This document shows positions 36,456 to 46,362 of a stretch of DNA of 64,000 bases, one piece after another. The stretch is taken from positions 16,521 through 80,520 of the forward strand of contig CAUCQW010000013.1 in assembly GCA_958445065.1 (NCBI GenBank), given 5' to 3'. How positions within the stretch are numbered: position 1 is the first letter of the stretch; each line of letters opens with the position of its first letter. This DNA comes from an uncultured Collinsella sp. GTDB taxonomy: Bacteria > Actinomycetota > Coriobacteriia > Coriobacteriales > Coriobacteriaceae. The position numbers and the translations under genes are program-made. Below the pieces are notes generated by a model. That model ran no database searches and had not been told where the DNA came from. It saw nothing but the letters and a program-made list of their open reading frames with translations.

Positions 36456-37298
36456 TTACTCCTCGGTGCTCTCAGCCGTATCGGCCGCAGCATCCTCGGG
36501 CGCCGCTTCGGGCTCCGGTGCGGGGCGCTTCTCGCCACCGTAGGTCACCGTCACCATCGCGGAGCGCAGGATGCGGTCCGCCATGCGGTAGCCCTTCTGG
36601 TACACGTCGTTGACGGTCTCGTCGTACTGCGATGCGTCCTCGACACGCCCCACGGCCTGGTGCTCGAGCGGATCGAACGCCTCGCCCTTGGGGTCGATGG
36701 GCTCAACGCCCTCGTGCGCAAACACATCGAGCAGCTTGGCATGCACCGCATCAACGCCATCGACGAACTGCTTAAAGTCGTCGGAAAGCTCCTGGCTACG
36801 GGCATGGTCGATTGCACGCTCGATATCGTCAACCACCGGCAACAGCGCGGTGACAAGCTTCTCGGTCGCGCGCTCGCGCTCGGCGATACGCTCGCTGGCG
36901 GTGCGGCGACGGAAGTTCTCCCAGTCGGCCTGCAGACGGGCGGTACGCTCGGTGGCGTCCTTTGCCTTGTCCTCGGCGGCCTTCTGAGCCTCTGCCGCAG
37001 CATCGAGCTCGCTGCGTACGTCGGCAAGCTCCTTTTGGGCCTGCTCGAACTTGAGCTTAAAGTCGTTGTCGGCGGCTTCCTCACCGGCGCGGATAGCGGC
37101 TTCCACCATCTCGTCCTCGGTCATCGTCGCCTCCTTGTTGGAATCCTCTACCTGGTTCTCGGCAGCCTCGGCGGCCTCGGCCTCGTTGGCCTCGGTATCG
37201 TCGACGGCCTCTACGGGAATCTTCACATCCTTCTCCTCAGAGTCAACGGGGGCGGCGCCAGCGGCGGCCGCCTCCGTGCGAGCTTTACGGGCGGACAT
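36456..37298 (-). CDS. grpE: nucleotide exchange factor GrpE
   Basis: 280 residues, longer than the usual 190-200. Acidic extensions stand at both ends (Glu/Ala-rich 1-65 and EPEAAPEDAAADTAESTEE-like tail). The core has the GrpE coiled coil (about 75-120) and the typical RLQADWENFRRRTASE and VEPIDPKGEAFDPLEHQAV-type motifs. It releases ADP from DnaK. Its start is two bases after the dnaK stop, so the pair is coupled. Confidence 0.95.
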   Translation of the reverse strand: MSARKARTEAAAAGAAPVDSEEKDVKIPVEAVDDTEANEAEAAEAAENQVEDSNKEATMTEDEMVEAAIRAGEEAADNDFKLKFEQAQKELADVRSELDAAAEAQKAAEDKAKDATERTARLQADWENFRRRTASERIAERERATEKLVTALLPVVDDIERAIDHARSQELSDDFKQFVDGVDAVHAKLLDVFAHEGVEPIDPKGEAFDPLEHQAVGRVEDASQYDETVNDVYQKGYRMADRILRSAMVTVTYGGEKRPAPEPEAAPEDAAADTAESTEE

Positions 37299-37300
37299 GA

Positions 37301-39193
<1,893 letters not shown>

Positions 39194-39298
39194 TAGAAAT
39201 TCCCTCTCTCTTTTGCGTTCGCGCCGCCTCGACGATCTGTCGCGCGGCGCTTCGGCTTTTCAGGATGTAGTGTATCCCCTTATGGGCCGGAATATACA

Positions 39299-39325
39299 AA
39301 ATCTAAGTCAATTCATATAAGATTT
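39299..39325 (-). promoter_or_regulatory. dnaK promoter element shared with clpB
   Basis: AAATCTAAGTCAATTC then ATATAAGATTT on the plus strand matches the block upstream of clpB. Inverted AAATCT/AGATTT ends and a TGTATA -10-like box on the minus strand support a common heat-shock promoter/HspR site. Confidence 0.55.
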
Positions 39326-39453
39326 CTTATTGTTGAGAGTTTAGGTTCTTAAATGCGCAGGTAGATGCGCTGAATGAGTTCTCGGCAAATCTATTGAGAT
39401 CTATGTAGAGATGGCTGAGGTTTGCGTCCGGGGGTGCCTGGGGGCCGTCTTGC

Positions 39454-39623
39454 GGCAAGCGCATCCCGGTTTGAGCGTAGATTCCGGGTCGCAGTTTCCG
39501 TCTGAAGGCTCAACCGGAAACCGTATCCCGTTTTGAGAGCTGATACCGGGTCGCAGTTTCCGCTAGCGGGCCCAACCGGAAACTGCGACCCGGTTTTCGG
39601 CCAAATAACGGGATGCCCTTTCC
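39454..39623. repeat. alternating-orientation 15-nt repeat array, 31-nt pitch (family A, six arms)
   Basis: Arms begin at 39454, 39485, 39516, 39547, 39578 and 39609, exactly 31 bases apart. They alternate GGAAACYGYRWCCCG and CGGGTCGCAGTTTCC-type sequences with 16-base spacers. The gap from the dnaK promoter to the ferredoxin has no gene. Confidence 0.9.
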
Positions 39624-39847
39624 GCAGGCGCGCTCAATAGGTCAATATTACAAGTCACCTATAGCTAACATTTGCGCAGCTCAACGGCCCCACCTGCGCG
39701 TTTTTTAGTAAACCTTGGCATACTCGGCGAACGGTATGAAGATGCCGGCCAGAGGGTATTGCAAACGGTCGCTCCCGTGGTATGTTTTTGCCCGAATCAA
39801 ACCGGCGCGCATCGCCTGTAGCGTCGGTCAACAGAGAGGAAACTACC

Positions 39848-40033
39848 ATGGCTCATCCCGTAATTGATGCCGACGAGTGCATCGCTTGTGGCGTTTGCGT
39901 CGACTCCTGCCCCGCTGGCGTTCTGGAGCTCCAGGACGTCGCTACCGTCGCCGACGAGGACTCCTGCGTCGCCTGTGGCGCTTGCCAGGACGCTTGCCCC
40001 GCTGGCGCGATCACCGAGATCGTCGAGGAGTAA
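39848..40033 (+). CDS. 2[4Fe-4S] ferredoxin
   Basis: 61 residues from the ATG at 39848, preceded by AGAGGAAACTACC. Two nearly identical motifs, CIACGVCVDSCPAG and CVACGACQDACPAG, give eight cluster cysteines. It is a classic clostridial-type electron carrier. It is monocistronic, with a strong terminator. Confidence 0.96.
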   Translation: MAHPVIDADECIACGVCVDSCPAGVLELQDVATVADEDSCVACGACQDACPAGAITEIVEE

Positions 40034-40074
40034 CAACTCCCCCACTTGCACACTCAAAAGTACACCGTGCACAA

Positions 40075-40112
40075 AAAAGGAGGCTTCCGCATCGCCGCGG
40101 AGGCCTCCTTTT
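40075..40112 (+). terminator. ferredoxin terminator
   Basis: AAAAGGAGGCTTCCGC/GCGGAGGCCTCCTTTT is a long stem with one mismatch and a 6-base loop, followed by GTTTG. Confidence 0.85.
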
Positions 40113-40152
40113 GTTTGTACAGGCAGCTAATTGGGGACGGGGCTACCTTGGC

Positions 40153-40219
40153 AGTTGCGGTGGAATAGTTCCTGGCTCATTGCTTAGGTGCCGATTGTAG
40201 GAACTATTTCACCGCAACT
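40153..40219. repeat. long palindrome with AGTTGCGGTGGAA arms
   Basis: 21-bp arms (40153-40173/40199-40219, one mismatch) flank a 25-base loop. Half of the arm, AGTTGCGGTGGAACAG, recurs at 7971-7986 just before the family A array. It lies between the convergent ferredoxin and niaR ends. Confidence 0.75.
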
Positions 40220-40237
40220 TATATAGACAGTATCGGG

Positions 40238-40783
40238 TTAGGACAAATCATCCTCGTAGGGCATTAAATCGGCAAGGTAGCCCTTCTCCTTGAGTATGGC
40301 CTCGATCTCGTCGAGGGTCTGCTCGTCCTCCGCCGCGATGCGATGGAAGTGGTAGCCGCTCGTCACCGTTAGTAGTGGAAAGCTCTTGCCGCTCTCGATA
40401 TCGTGCAGGTAGCGCTCAACATCGCGACGATTGCGGATGTCCAGGTCGGCCGTGATCTTGCCGTACACACGATGGTTGACGATCACGTTGAGCACGGCGC
40501 CACCCGCGTCGACGATACTCGTAAGCTCGTCGCCCGCCTGCTCCACGCCGTGGCGCACCTTAACAAGACGCGTGGGCACGGCGGGGCTACTCGCGGCTTC
40601 CTGCAGCACGTAGCCGCGGTTGGTCGCCACGATATCGTGCCCATCGGCACGCAACAGGGCAATATCCTGAACCACGACCTGACGGCTCACGCCAACCTCG
40701 CGGGCAAGTGCGCTGCCCGAAACGGGCTCCTTGGCTCCTTCGAGCACGCCCATGATGGCACGGCGACGCTCGCGGGCGTTCAT
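40238..40783 (-). CDS. niaR: niacin-responsive repressor NiaR
   Basis: 181 residues. An HTH_11 domain (about 5-60, MNARERRRAIMGVLEGAKEPVSGSALAREVGVSRQ region) is followed by a 3H domain with conserved histidines (KVRHGVEQ, LHDIESG, GYHFHRI) that binds metal and nicotinate. It represses NAD biosynthesis genes. It is the last gene of nadA-nadB-nadC-niaR; its start overlaps the nadC stop. It is expected to act at the palindrome upstream of nadA. Confidence 0.9.
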   Translation of the reverse strand: MNARERRRAIMGVLEGAKEPVSGSALAREVGVSRQVVVQDIALLRADGHDIVATNRGYVLQEAASSPAVPTRLVKVRHGVEQAGDELTSIVDAGGAVLNVIVNHRVYGKITADLDIRNRRDVERYLHDIESGKSFPLLTVTSGYHFHRIAAEDEQTLDEIEAILKEKGYLADLMPYEDDLS

Positions 40784-41643
40784 TATTTACCGTCCAGCAG
40801 ACGCAGGTGCTTAAGCGAGAGGTCGAGGATCGGCGCAGAGTGCGTCAGGGCGCCCGAGCTAATATAGTCGACACCCAGATCGGCCAGGGCGCGAATGTTG
40901 CTGGCGTCCACGTTGCCCGAGCACTCGGTCTTGGCGCGGCCATCGATAAGCTCAATCGCGGCAGCCATGTCGTCGTGGGTCATGTTGTCGAACATGATGA
41001 TGTCGGCGCCGGCTTCCACGGCCTCGCGCACCATGTCCAGGTTCTCGCACTCGATCTCGACCGTCGTGGTAAACGATGCATGGGCGCGCGCCATCTCGAT
41101 CGCACGCATCACGCCGCCGGCGGCGTCGATGTGGTTGTCCTTGAGCATGACGGCCGTCGACAGGTTGTAACGGTGGTTGCTGCCGCCGCCGATCTCGACC
41201 GCGGCCTTCTCGAAGACGCGCATGCCCGGCGTGGTCTTGCGCGTGTCGACGAGCACGGTCTTGGTTCCCTCGAGCGCCGCGGCCATGCTGTGCGTGTAGG
41301 TAGCGATGCCGCTCATGCGCTGCAGGTAGTTGAGCGCCACGCGCTCACCCGAAAGCAGCACGCGCGCATCGCCCCGCACCTGACCCACATGGTCGCCGGC
41401 GTGCACCTCCTCGCCATCGGCAACGTCGAGCAGCACCGAGCTCTGCGAATCCAGCAGCTCAAAGGTACGGGCAAACACATCCAAGCCGGCGATGATGCCG
41501 TCGGCCTTGGCGATAAGCTCCACCGTGGCGGGACGCGCCGTGGGGCACACGCTCGCCGTGCTCACGTCCTCAAACGTAATGTCCTCGCGCAGAGCCTGTA
41601 AAATCAGATCATCGACGACGAGCTTCATGGTAATGGGATTCAT
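40783..41643 (-). CDS. nadC: nicotinate-nucleotide diphosphorylase (carboxylating)
   Basis: 286 residues. It converts quinolinate and PRPP to nicotinate mononucleotide, CO2 and pyrophosphate. Typical motifs are seen: LLSGERVALNYLQRMSGIAT, VDTRKTTPGMRVFEKAAVEIGGGSNHRYNL, KDNHI, EIECENLD and VDYISSGALTHSAPILDLSL. Length is as expected. It lies four bases from nadB and overlaps niaR by one base. Confidence 0.96.
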   Translation of the reverse strand: MNPITMKLVVDDLILQALREDITFEDVSTASVCPTARPATVELIAKADGIIAGLDVFARTFELLDSQSSVLLDVADGEEVHAGDHVGQVRGDARVLLSGERVALNYLQRMSGIATYTHSMAAALEGTKTVLVDTRKTTPGMRVFEKAAVEIGGGSNHRYNLSTAVMLKDNHIDAAGGVMRAIEMARAHASFTTTVEIECENLDMVREAVEAGADIIMFDNMTHDDMAAAIELIDGRAKTECSGNVDASNIRALADLGVDYISSGALTHSAPILDLSLKHLRLLDGK

Positions 41644-41646
41644 GGT

Positions 41647-43023
41647 CTACTCCTCTGCGGCCTGCGTGCCGGCGGCACGGGCCAAATCATCGATTGCAAG
41701 GGTATCGGAACTCAGGGCGCGATGGCGTCCATCGAGCGCGGGCTCGCCCGCCTGCTCCACGGCCAGCGACTCGCCGGTGCGCATGTACCACGCGGCGCGA
41801 CGACCCCAGACCAGCGCCTCGAGCAGACTATTTGATGCAAGGCGATTCTTGCCGTGAACGCCGTTGCAAGCCGTCTCGCCCGCAGCGTAGAGCTCGGGCA
41901 TCGAAGTGCGGCCGTCCTTATCGACCCATACGCCGCCCATAAAGTAGTGCTGCGTGGGCGTAACGGGGATGGGCTCGTCCAAGATGTCGCGACCGTCCTC
42001 AAGGCAGCGCGCGCGAATGTTGGCAAAGTGCCCAGTCACCACGTCGCGCTCGACGGGGGCAAAGCTCAGCCACTCGTGCTCGGTGCCGTCCTGCTTCATC
42101 TGCTCGCGGATGGCGGCAGCGACAACGTCGCGCGGCTGCAACTCGTCGGTAAAACGCTCGCCGGCGGCATTGAGCAGAATCGCGCCCTCACCGCGGCAGC
42201 TCTCGCTGATCAGGAACGTACGGCCTGGCTGCGGCGAGAACAGGCCCGTGGGATGGATCTGCACGTAGTCCAGGTGCTCCATCTTAATGCCGTGCTCCTG
42301 CGCGATGTAGCAGGCGTCGCCCGTGAGCTGCGGGTAGTTGGTCGAATGGTCGTATACGCCACCGATGCCGCCCGTCGCCCACAGCGTATGGCGGGCATGG
42401 ATCTTAAACGGCTTACCGACATGCACGCCCTCAGCGGCATTTGCCAGCTCGTCGGCGGGGCGAGCTGAATCGTCCTCGTCCACGGCAACAGCGACGACAC
42501 CAGTGCACACCGTGGCCCCATCGCGCTCTGCCGTCAGGATGTCGGTCATGGCAACGTGTTCGAGAATCTGCACGTTATCCAGCTTGCGGACGGCCTGAAG
42601 CAGCTTGGTCGTAATCTCCTTGCCCGTAATGTCGGCATGGAAGGCAATGCGCGGACGGCTGTGCGCGCCCTCGCGGGTAAAGTCGAGGCCGCCATCGGCC
42701 TTGCGCTCAAAATCCACGCCCATCGCTAGCAGGTCGTTGATGACCGAGCGGCTCGAGCGGATCATGATGTCGACGCTCTCGCGGCGGTTCTCGTAATGGC
42801 CGGCGTGCATGGTGTCCTCAAAGAAGGCATCGTAGTCCGAGCCCTCGGGCAGCACGCAGATGCCGCCCTGCGCGAGCATCGAATCGCACTCGTCGACCGC
42901 GCCCTTGGAGAGCATGATCACGCGCGTGCTCGTCGGCAGGTTGAGCGCCGCGTACAGGCCCGCTACGCCGCAGCCGGCAATGACGACGTCGCACTCCATA
43001 TCGGGGTATTGCTTGGTTTCCAC
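41647..43023 (-). CDS. nadB: L-aspartate oxidase
   Basis: 458 residues from the GTG at 43023, five bases after GGGAGAGGA. Longer in-frame starts (43050 or 43299) add residues without flavoprotein character and lack such a site. The FAD motif is VVIAGCGVAGLYAALNL. MLAQGGICV, ARHTLWATGGIGGVYDHSTN and GGVWVDKDGRTSMPELYAAGETACNGVHGKNRLASNSLLEALVWG are signature stretches. It oxidises aspartate to iminoaspartate for NadA. The C-terminal helical part is shorter than in E. coli NadB. Confidence 0.93.
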   Translation of the reverse strand: METKQYPDMECDVVIAGCGVAGLYAALNLPTSTRVIMLSKGAVDECDSMLAQGGICVLPEGSDYDAFFEDTMHAGHYENRRESVDIMIRSSRSVINDLLAMGVDFERKADGGLDFTREGAHSRPRIAFHADITGKEITTKLLQAVRKLDNVQILEHVAMTDILTAERDGATVCTGVVAVAVDEDDSARPADELANAAEGVHVGKPFKIHARHTLWATGGIGGVYDHSTNYPQLTGDACYIAQEHGIKMEHLDYVQIHPTGLFSPQPGRTFLISESCRGEGAILLNAAGERFTDELQPRDVVAAAIREQMKQDGTEHEWLSFAPVERDVVTGHFANIRARCLEDGRDILDEPIPVTPTQHYFMGGVWVDKDGRTSMPELYAAGETACNGVHGKNRLASNSLLEALVWGRRAAWYMRTGESLAVEQAGEPALDGRHRALSSDTLAIDDLARAAGTQAAEE

Positions 43024-43078
43024 AGGAATCCTCTCCCTTGAATGTGACATAAGAAACCGTCCCTCATGCCACATTGTT

Positions 43079-44104
43079 CTAGCGTGCTGCGTACTCGAGC
43101 ATGCGGTCGAGCGTAAGTTTGGCCTGGTCGGCAGCCTCGTCCGACACGCCGATCTGCACCTCGCCCTCACCCGTCTCCAGGCAGCGCACGAGCTTTTCGA
43201 GCGTGATGAGATCCATGTTGACGCAGGTGGGCTGCACCGCGGGGAAGTAGAACTTCTTACCGGTGCCCTGGCAGCGGCGCTCGAGCTCGTAGAGCACACC
43301 GCGGACCGTCACGATAATGAACTCGCTCGCGTCGGACTCCTCGGCATACTTGATGATGCCGGCGGTGGAGCCGATGTAGTCGGCCTCAGCCAGGACGTCA
43401 GCCTTGCACTCAGGATGCGCCAGCACGAGCGCGTCGGGGTGGGCCTCCGTCGCGTCAACGATCTGCTCGACGGTGATGATGTGATGGCGCGGGCAGTAGC
43501 CGTTGTTGAGGATGACGTGCTTTTGGGGCACCTGCTCGGCTACGAAGCGGCCCAGGTTCTGGTCGGGAATGAACAAGATGTGCTGCTGCGGCAGCTCGGA
43601 GACGATCTTGACGGCGTTTGAGCTGGTAACGCACACGTCACTCCAGCTCTTGATCTCGACCGTGGAGTTGACGTAGCAGACCACGGCCAGGTCGTCGCCG
43701 TACTCGGCGCGCGCCGCATCGACCGTCTCGCGCTTGACCATGTGCGCCATGGGACAGTCCGCGCCCGGCTCGGGCAGCAGCACGGTCTTGGTGGGATTGA
43801 GCAGCTTGGCGCTCTCGCCCATAAACTCCACGCCGCACAGCACGATGGTCTGCTGCGGCAGGCTCTTGGCAAGCTTTGCCAGGTAGAAGCTGTCGCCGAC
43901 GTAATCGGCCACAGCCTGAACCTCGGGCGCCACGTAATAGTGCGCCAGGATCACCGCGTCGCGTTGGGTTTTAAGTTGCTGAATGGCCTCGACGAGCTCT
44001 GCGGGCACCAGTGCCGCGCGCTCCGTTGCCGTCGTTGCCGATGCTAGGCCGGCCGCGATATCGCGTGCAAGCTCCGACGCATCCATGTTCGCGCTCTGTG
44101 CCAT
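43079..44104 (-). CDS. nadA: quinolinate synthase
   Basis: 341 residues from the ATG at 44104, after AGAGAGGGGCCTTG. It condenses iminoaspartate with dihydroxyacetone phosphate and needs a [4Fe-4S] cluster. Visible motifs: VILAHYYVAPEVQAVADYVGDS, VLCGVEFMGESAKLLNP, CPMAHMV, CYVNSTVEIKSWSDVCVTSSNA, HPECKADV, and PTCVNMDLITLEKLVRCL. It is the first gene of the NAD operon. The promoter overlaps a large palindrome. Confidence 0.96.
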   Translation of the reverse strand: MAQSANMDASELARDIAAGLASATTATERAALVPAELVEAIQQLKTQRDAVILAHYYVAPEVQAVADYVGDSFYLAKLAKSLPQQTIVLCGVEFMGESAKLLNPTKTVLLPEPGADCPMAHMVKRETVDAARAEYGDDLAVVCYVNSTVEIKSWSDVCVTSSNAVKIVSELPQQHILFIPDQNLGRFVAEQVPQKHVILNNGYCPRHHIITVEQIVDATEAHPDALVLAHPECKADVLAEADYIGSTAGIIKYAEESDASEFIIVTVRGVLYELERRCQGTGKKFYFPAVQPTCVNMDLITLEKLVRCLETGEGEVQIGVSDEAADQAKLTLDRMLEYAAR

Positions 44105-44139
44105 CAAGGCCCCTCTCTTTTGGCGAATCTTGGGGCTTT

Positions 44140-44189
44140 AGTATGACACCTAGGTTTACAGCTGACAAGACAGCTGTAAACCTAGGTGT
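44140..44189 (-). promoter_or_regulatory. NiaR-type operator with embedded nadA promoter
   Basis: Perfect 19-bp arms 44146-44164 and 44171-44189 (core TTTACAGCTG/CAGCTGTAAA) have a 6-base centre. On the minus strand, TTGTCA (44168-44163) and CATACT (44145-44140) are 17 bases apart and make a good -35/-10 pair. Repressor binding would block the promoter directly. The TGTCTTGTCA centre agrees with NiaR sites as I recall them. Confidence 0.75.
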
Positions 44190-44209
44190 AAAGTTGAAAT
44201 AAAGATTCA

Positions 44210-44276
44210 ATCATGCGGCAGGTCCATTTTCGAACTGGCAAGCTGAGGACAGCCGAAAATGGACCCGCCCCATGAT
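44210..44276. repeat. long palindrome with GGTCCATTTTCG arms
   Basis: 23-bp arms (44210-44232/44254-44276, two mismatches) flank a 21-base loop. It is another intergenic palindrome of the same general shape, upstream of the NAD operon. Confidence 0.7.
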
Positions 44277-44310
44277 TCGGGCAGCCCGTTTTGTCCTGGA
44301 CCAAGGGGCA

Positions 44311-44519
44311 GTGGTCAAAAAGGGCCAAATATGAGTACTGTCACCAAATTAGTAGCATCGATTTTCCGGTCCAGAGCAGCAAAATCGCCTTGTTTGGAGC
44401 CCGATCGCGACTCTGAAGAACGAAAATCGATGCACTTTTGGCCTCTGGCACCGATTTTTGAGGCCATTTGGCTGCCACCAAACTGGTAACAGTACTCATA
44501 TTTGGCCCTTTTTGACCAC
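44311..44519. mobile_element. 209-bp MITE-like element with 31-bp perfect terminal inverted repeats
   Basis: The arms 44311-44341 and 44489-44519 are perfect inverse complements (GTGGTCAAAAAGGGCCAAAT at the outer end). Pairing continues with mismatches for another 12 bp (8 of 12). The interior holds a second pair, ATCGATTTTCCG (44353-44364) and CGAAAATCGAT (44420-44430). No coding frame is convincing. The sequence could be a miniature transposon or a very large hairpin. Confidence 0.6.
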
Positions 44520-44665
44520 CGGGTTTCCGGCAGGCCCCAAAAGCGGGCCCGAATCGCTCGATCCGGGCCCGCTGGGGGGTAGCGAGCACAATCGAGGTGT
44601 AAGAAGCAAGAGAGGGCCATCGCCTAGAATCGTCAGCGCCTAGATATTCAACGAGAGGAAAGACA

Positions 44666-45058
44666 ATGGTCCGCAGCGACATGCTACCCCAGCCGGACCG
44701 GGGGCTCGGCCTCGACCGGCCCCAGACCGAGGCATTTCACCGACGAGTTCAAGAGGAAGATAGTCGATCTCCACAACGCCGGAAAGCCCAGGCGCGAGGC
44801 CATGGACGAGTGCGACCTCGACAAGAGCACCGTGGAGAGGCGGGTCAAGTCGATAAACGAGACCGGCTCGCCGCGCGCCGCCGACAACCGCACGCCCGAG
44901 TAGAACCGGATCCTGGAGCCCGAGCGCGAGAACCGCAGGCTCCGGATGGAGGTCAACGTCTTAAGACGAGCGGCGCCAGCATACGCTCGGAAGTCAGGGC
45001 CATGGCGGCCAACGGGGGGCCGCTGCCCCATATCGGCGCAGCGCTGGCATCGAGGCCT
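44666..45058 (+). pseudogene. decayed IS3-family orfA remnant
   Basis: The start MVRSDMLPQPDRGLGLDRPQTE is in one frame. The remainder (HFTDEFKRKIVDLHNAGKP-type, then LDKSTVERRVKSINETGSPRAADNRTPE) is in the next, so a frameshift lies near 44732. An in-frame TAG follows at about 44901, and then EPERENRRLRMEV, the orfA coiled coil. The frame fades before the left end of the intact IS. This is a non-functional helix-turn-helix part of a different IS3-type transposase; its orfB has been lost. Confidence 0.8.
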
Positions 45059-45099
45059 TCTGACCTGTGTCAAGATTTCGGACACGCATGCTCGAGAAA

Positions 45100-46034
45100 T
45101 CAAGCGGCCATAGGCATGGCCTCGAGCTTGGGCTCGGTTCTCTCGAAGAAGGCCGCCATGGCCTCGGCCGGCACCTTGTAGCCGATCGTCGAGCGGGGCC
45201 TTCGGCGGTTGTAGTACGCCTCGATGAACTCGACCACCGCGTGCTTGGCGGAATCCCTGGTCGGGAAGCTGCGCCTGTAGTACATCTCGTTCTTCAGCGT
45301 GGCGAGGAACGACTCGGCCACCGCGTTGTCGTGGCAGTTGCCGGCGCGGCTGCAGGACAGCCGCACGTCGTTGTCGCGCGCCCATTCGGCCAGAAGCCTG
45401 CTGGTGTACTGGGCGCCGCGGTCGGCGTGGAATATCGCGTTGCCGGCCACGTAGCCGCGCGATTTGGCCGACGCCAGCGCCGAAACCACGATGTCGGCGG
45501 TCATGCGCTCGGAGAGCGACCAGCCCACCACCATGCGGGTGTTGAGGTCGATGACCGTCGACAGGTACAGCCATCCCTCGCCGGTGCGCAGGTAGGTGAT
45601 GTCGCCCACGAGCTTGCAGGTTGGAACGGGACTGGTGAAGTCGCGGCGCACCAGGTCGGGCCGGGGCCTGGCCTTCGGGTCGGGGATGGTGGTGCGCTTC
45701 CTGGCGTTGGGCGTGCAGCCGCGTATTCCCAGCTCGCGCATCAGCTTGCGCACCCTGTACAGGGTCAATCCGGAGAACTCGCCGGGCAGGAAGCATTTCA
45801 CGAACCGGAAGCCGAACCTGCGGTCCGACTCCAGCCACACGCGCCGGACCGCCTCGCGCTCGGCCGACCAGTCTTCTCGCGGGCAGCCGTTGGAGAGCCA
45901 CGAGTAGAAGCCCGATCGGCTCACGCCGAGCACGCGGGCCATCATTTTCACCGGGAATTCGGCCTTCTCCGCCAACATCATCCGGTAGCATGCGGCTACG
46001 CCTGGCTTTTGGCGAAGAAGGCCGCGGCTTTTTT
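45100..46034 (-). CDS. IS3 transposase OrfB (DDE integrase domain)
   Basis: About 310 residues in the -1 frame relative to orfA, probably made as an OrfAB fusion by slippage at the A6G run (46034-46028). The HTH_21 part has MLAEKAEFPVKMMARVLGVSRSGFYSWL-type residues. The rve integrase domain carries the catalytic Asp in GDITYLRT, the Asp in FHADRGAQYTS and the Glu in AESFLATLKNE. It is complete, so the IS could be active. Its stop lies 41 bases inside the left end. Confidence 0.9.
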
Positions 46035-46280
46035 CAAGAAGGCGTTCTCCATCTCGAGCTCGCGTATGCGCCTTTTCGCCTCGCGAAGCTCGCGGTCCTC
46101 GGCCTTGGGGTCGGGCCCGCCGGCAAGCTCGCGCCGGCGGCTCTGCACCCACTTGTTCACGGTCTTGGAATTCAGGCCCAGTTCTGCGCAGCATTCCGTT
46201 ATCGGCCTGCCCGTCGAGATGATGTAGTCGGCGGTCTCGCGCCTGAACTCGTCGGTGTACTTGGCGGCTGGGTTGGACAT
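45996..46280 (-). CDS. IS3 transposase OrfA
   Basis: 94 residues. Helix-turn-helix TGRPITECCAELGLNSKTVNKWV (about 23-45) is followed by a leucine-zipper-like stretch RELREAKRRIRELEMENAFLKKA. It binds the IS ends and fuses with OrfB by frameshifting at the A6G run in its last 12 codons. Confidence 0.92.
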   Translation of the reverse strand: MSNPAAKYTDEFRRETADYIISTGRPITECCAELGLNSKTVNKWVQSRRRELAGGPDPKAEDRELREAKRRIRELEMENAFLKKAAAFFAKSQA

Positions 46281-46362
46281 AGCATACCGTCCTCTCGGTC
46301 GTCGATGAATGCATTCTAAAGGATTGGGCCTCTAGCATGCGTGTCCGAAAAGACGATACAGG

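Noticed and set aside
44666..45181. 171-codon frame beginning MVRSDMLPQP
   Set aside because: Only the first 22 codons match the IS3 orfA start; after the frameshift near 44732 the real homology is in another frame, so it is a pseudogene.
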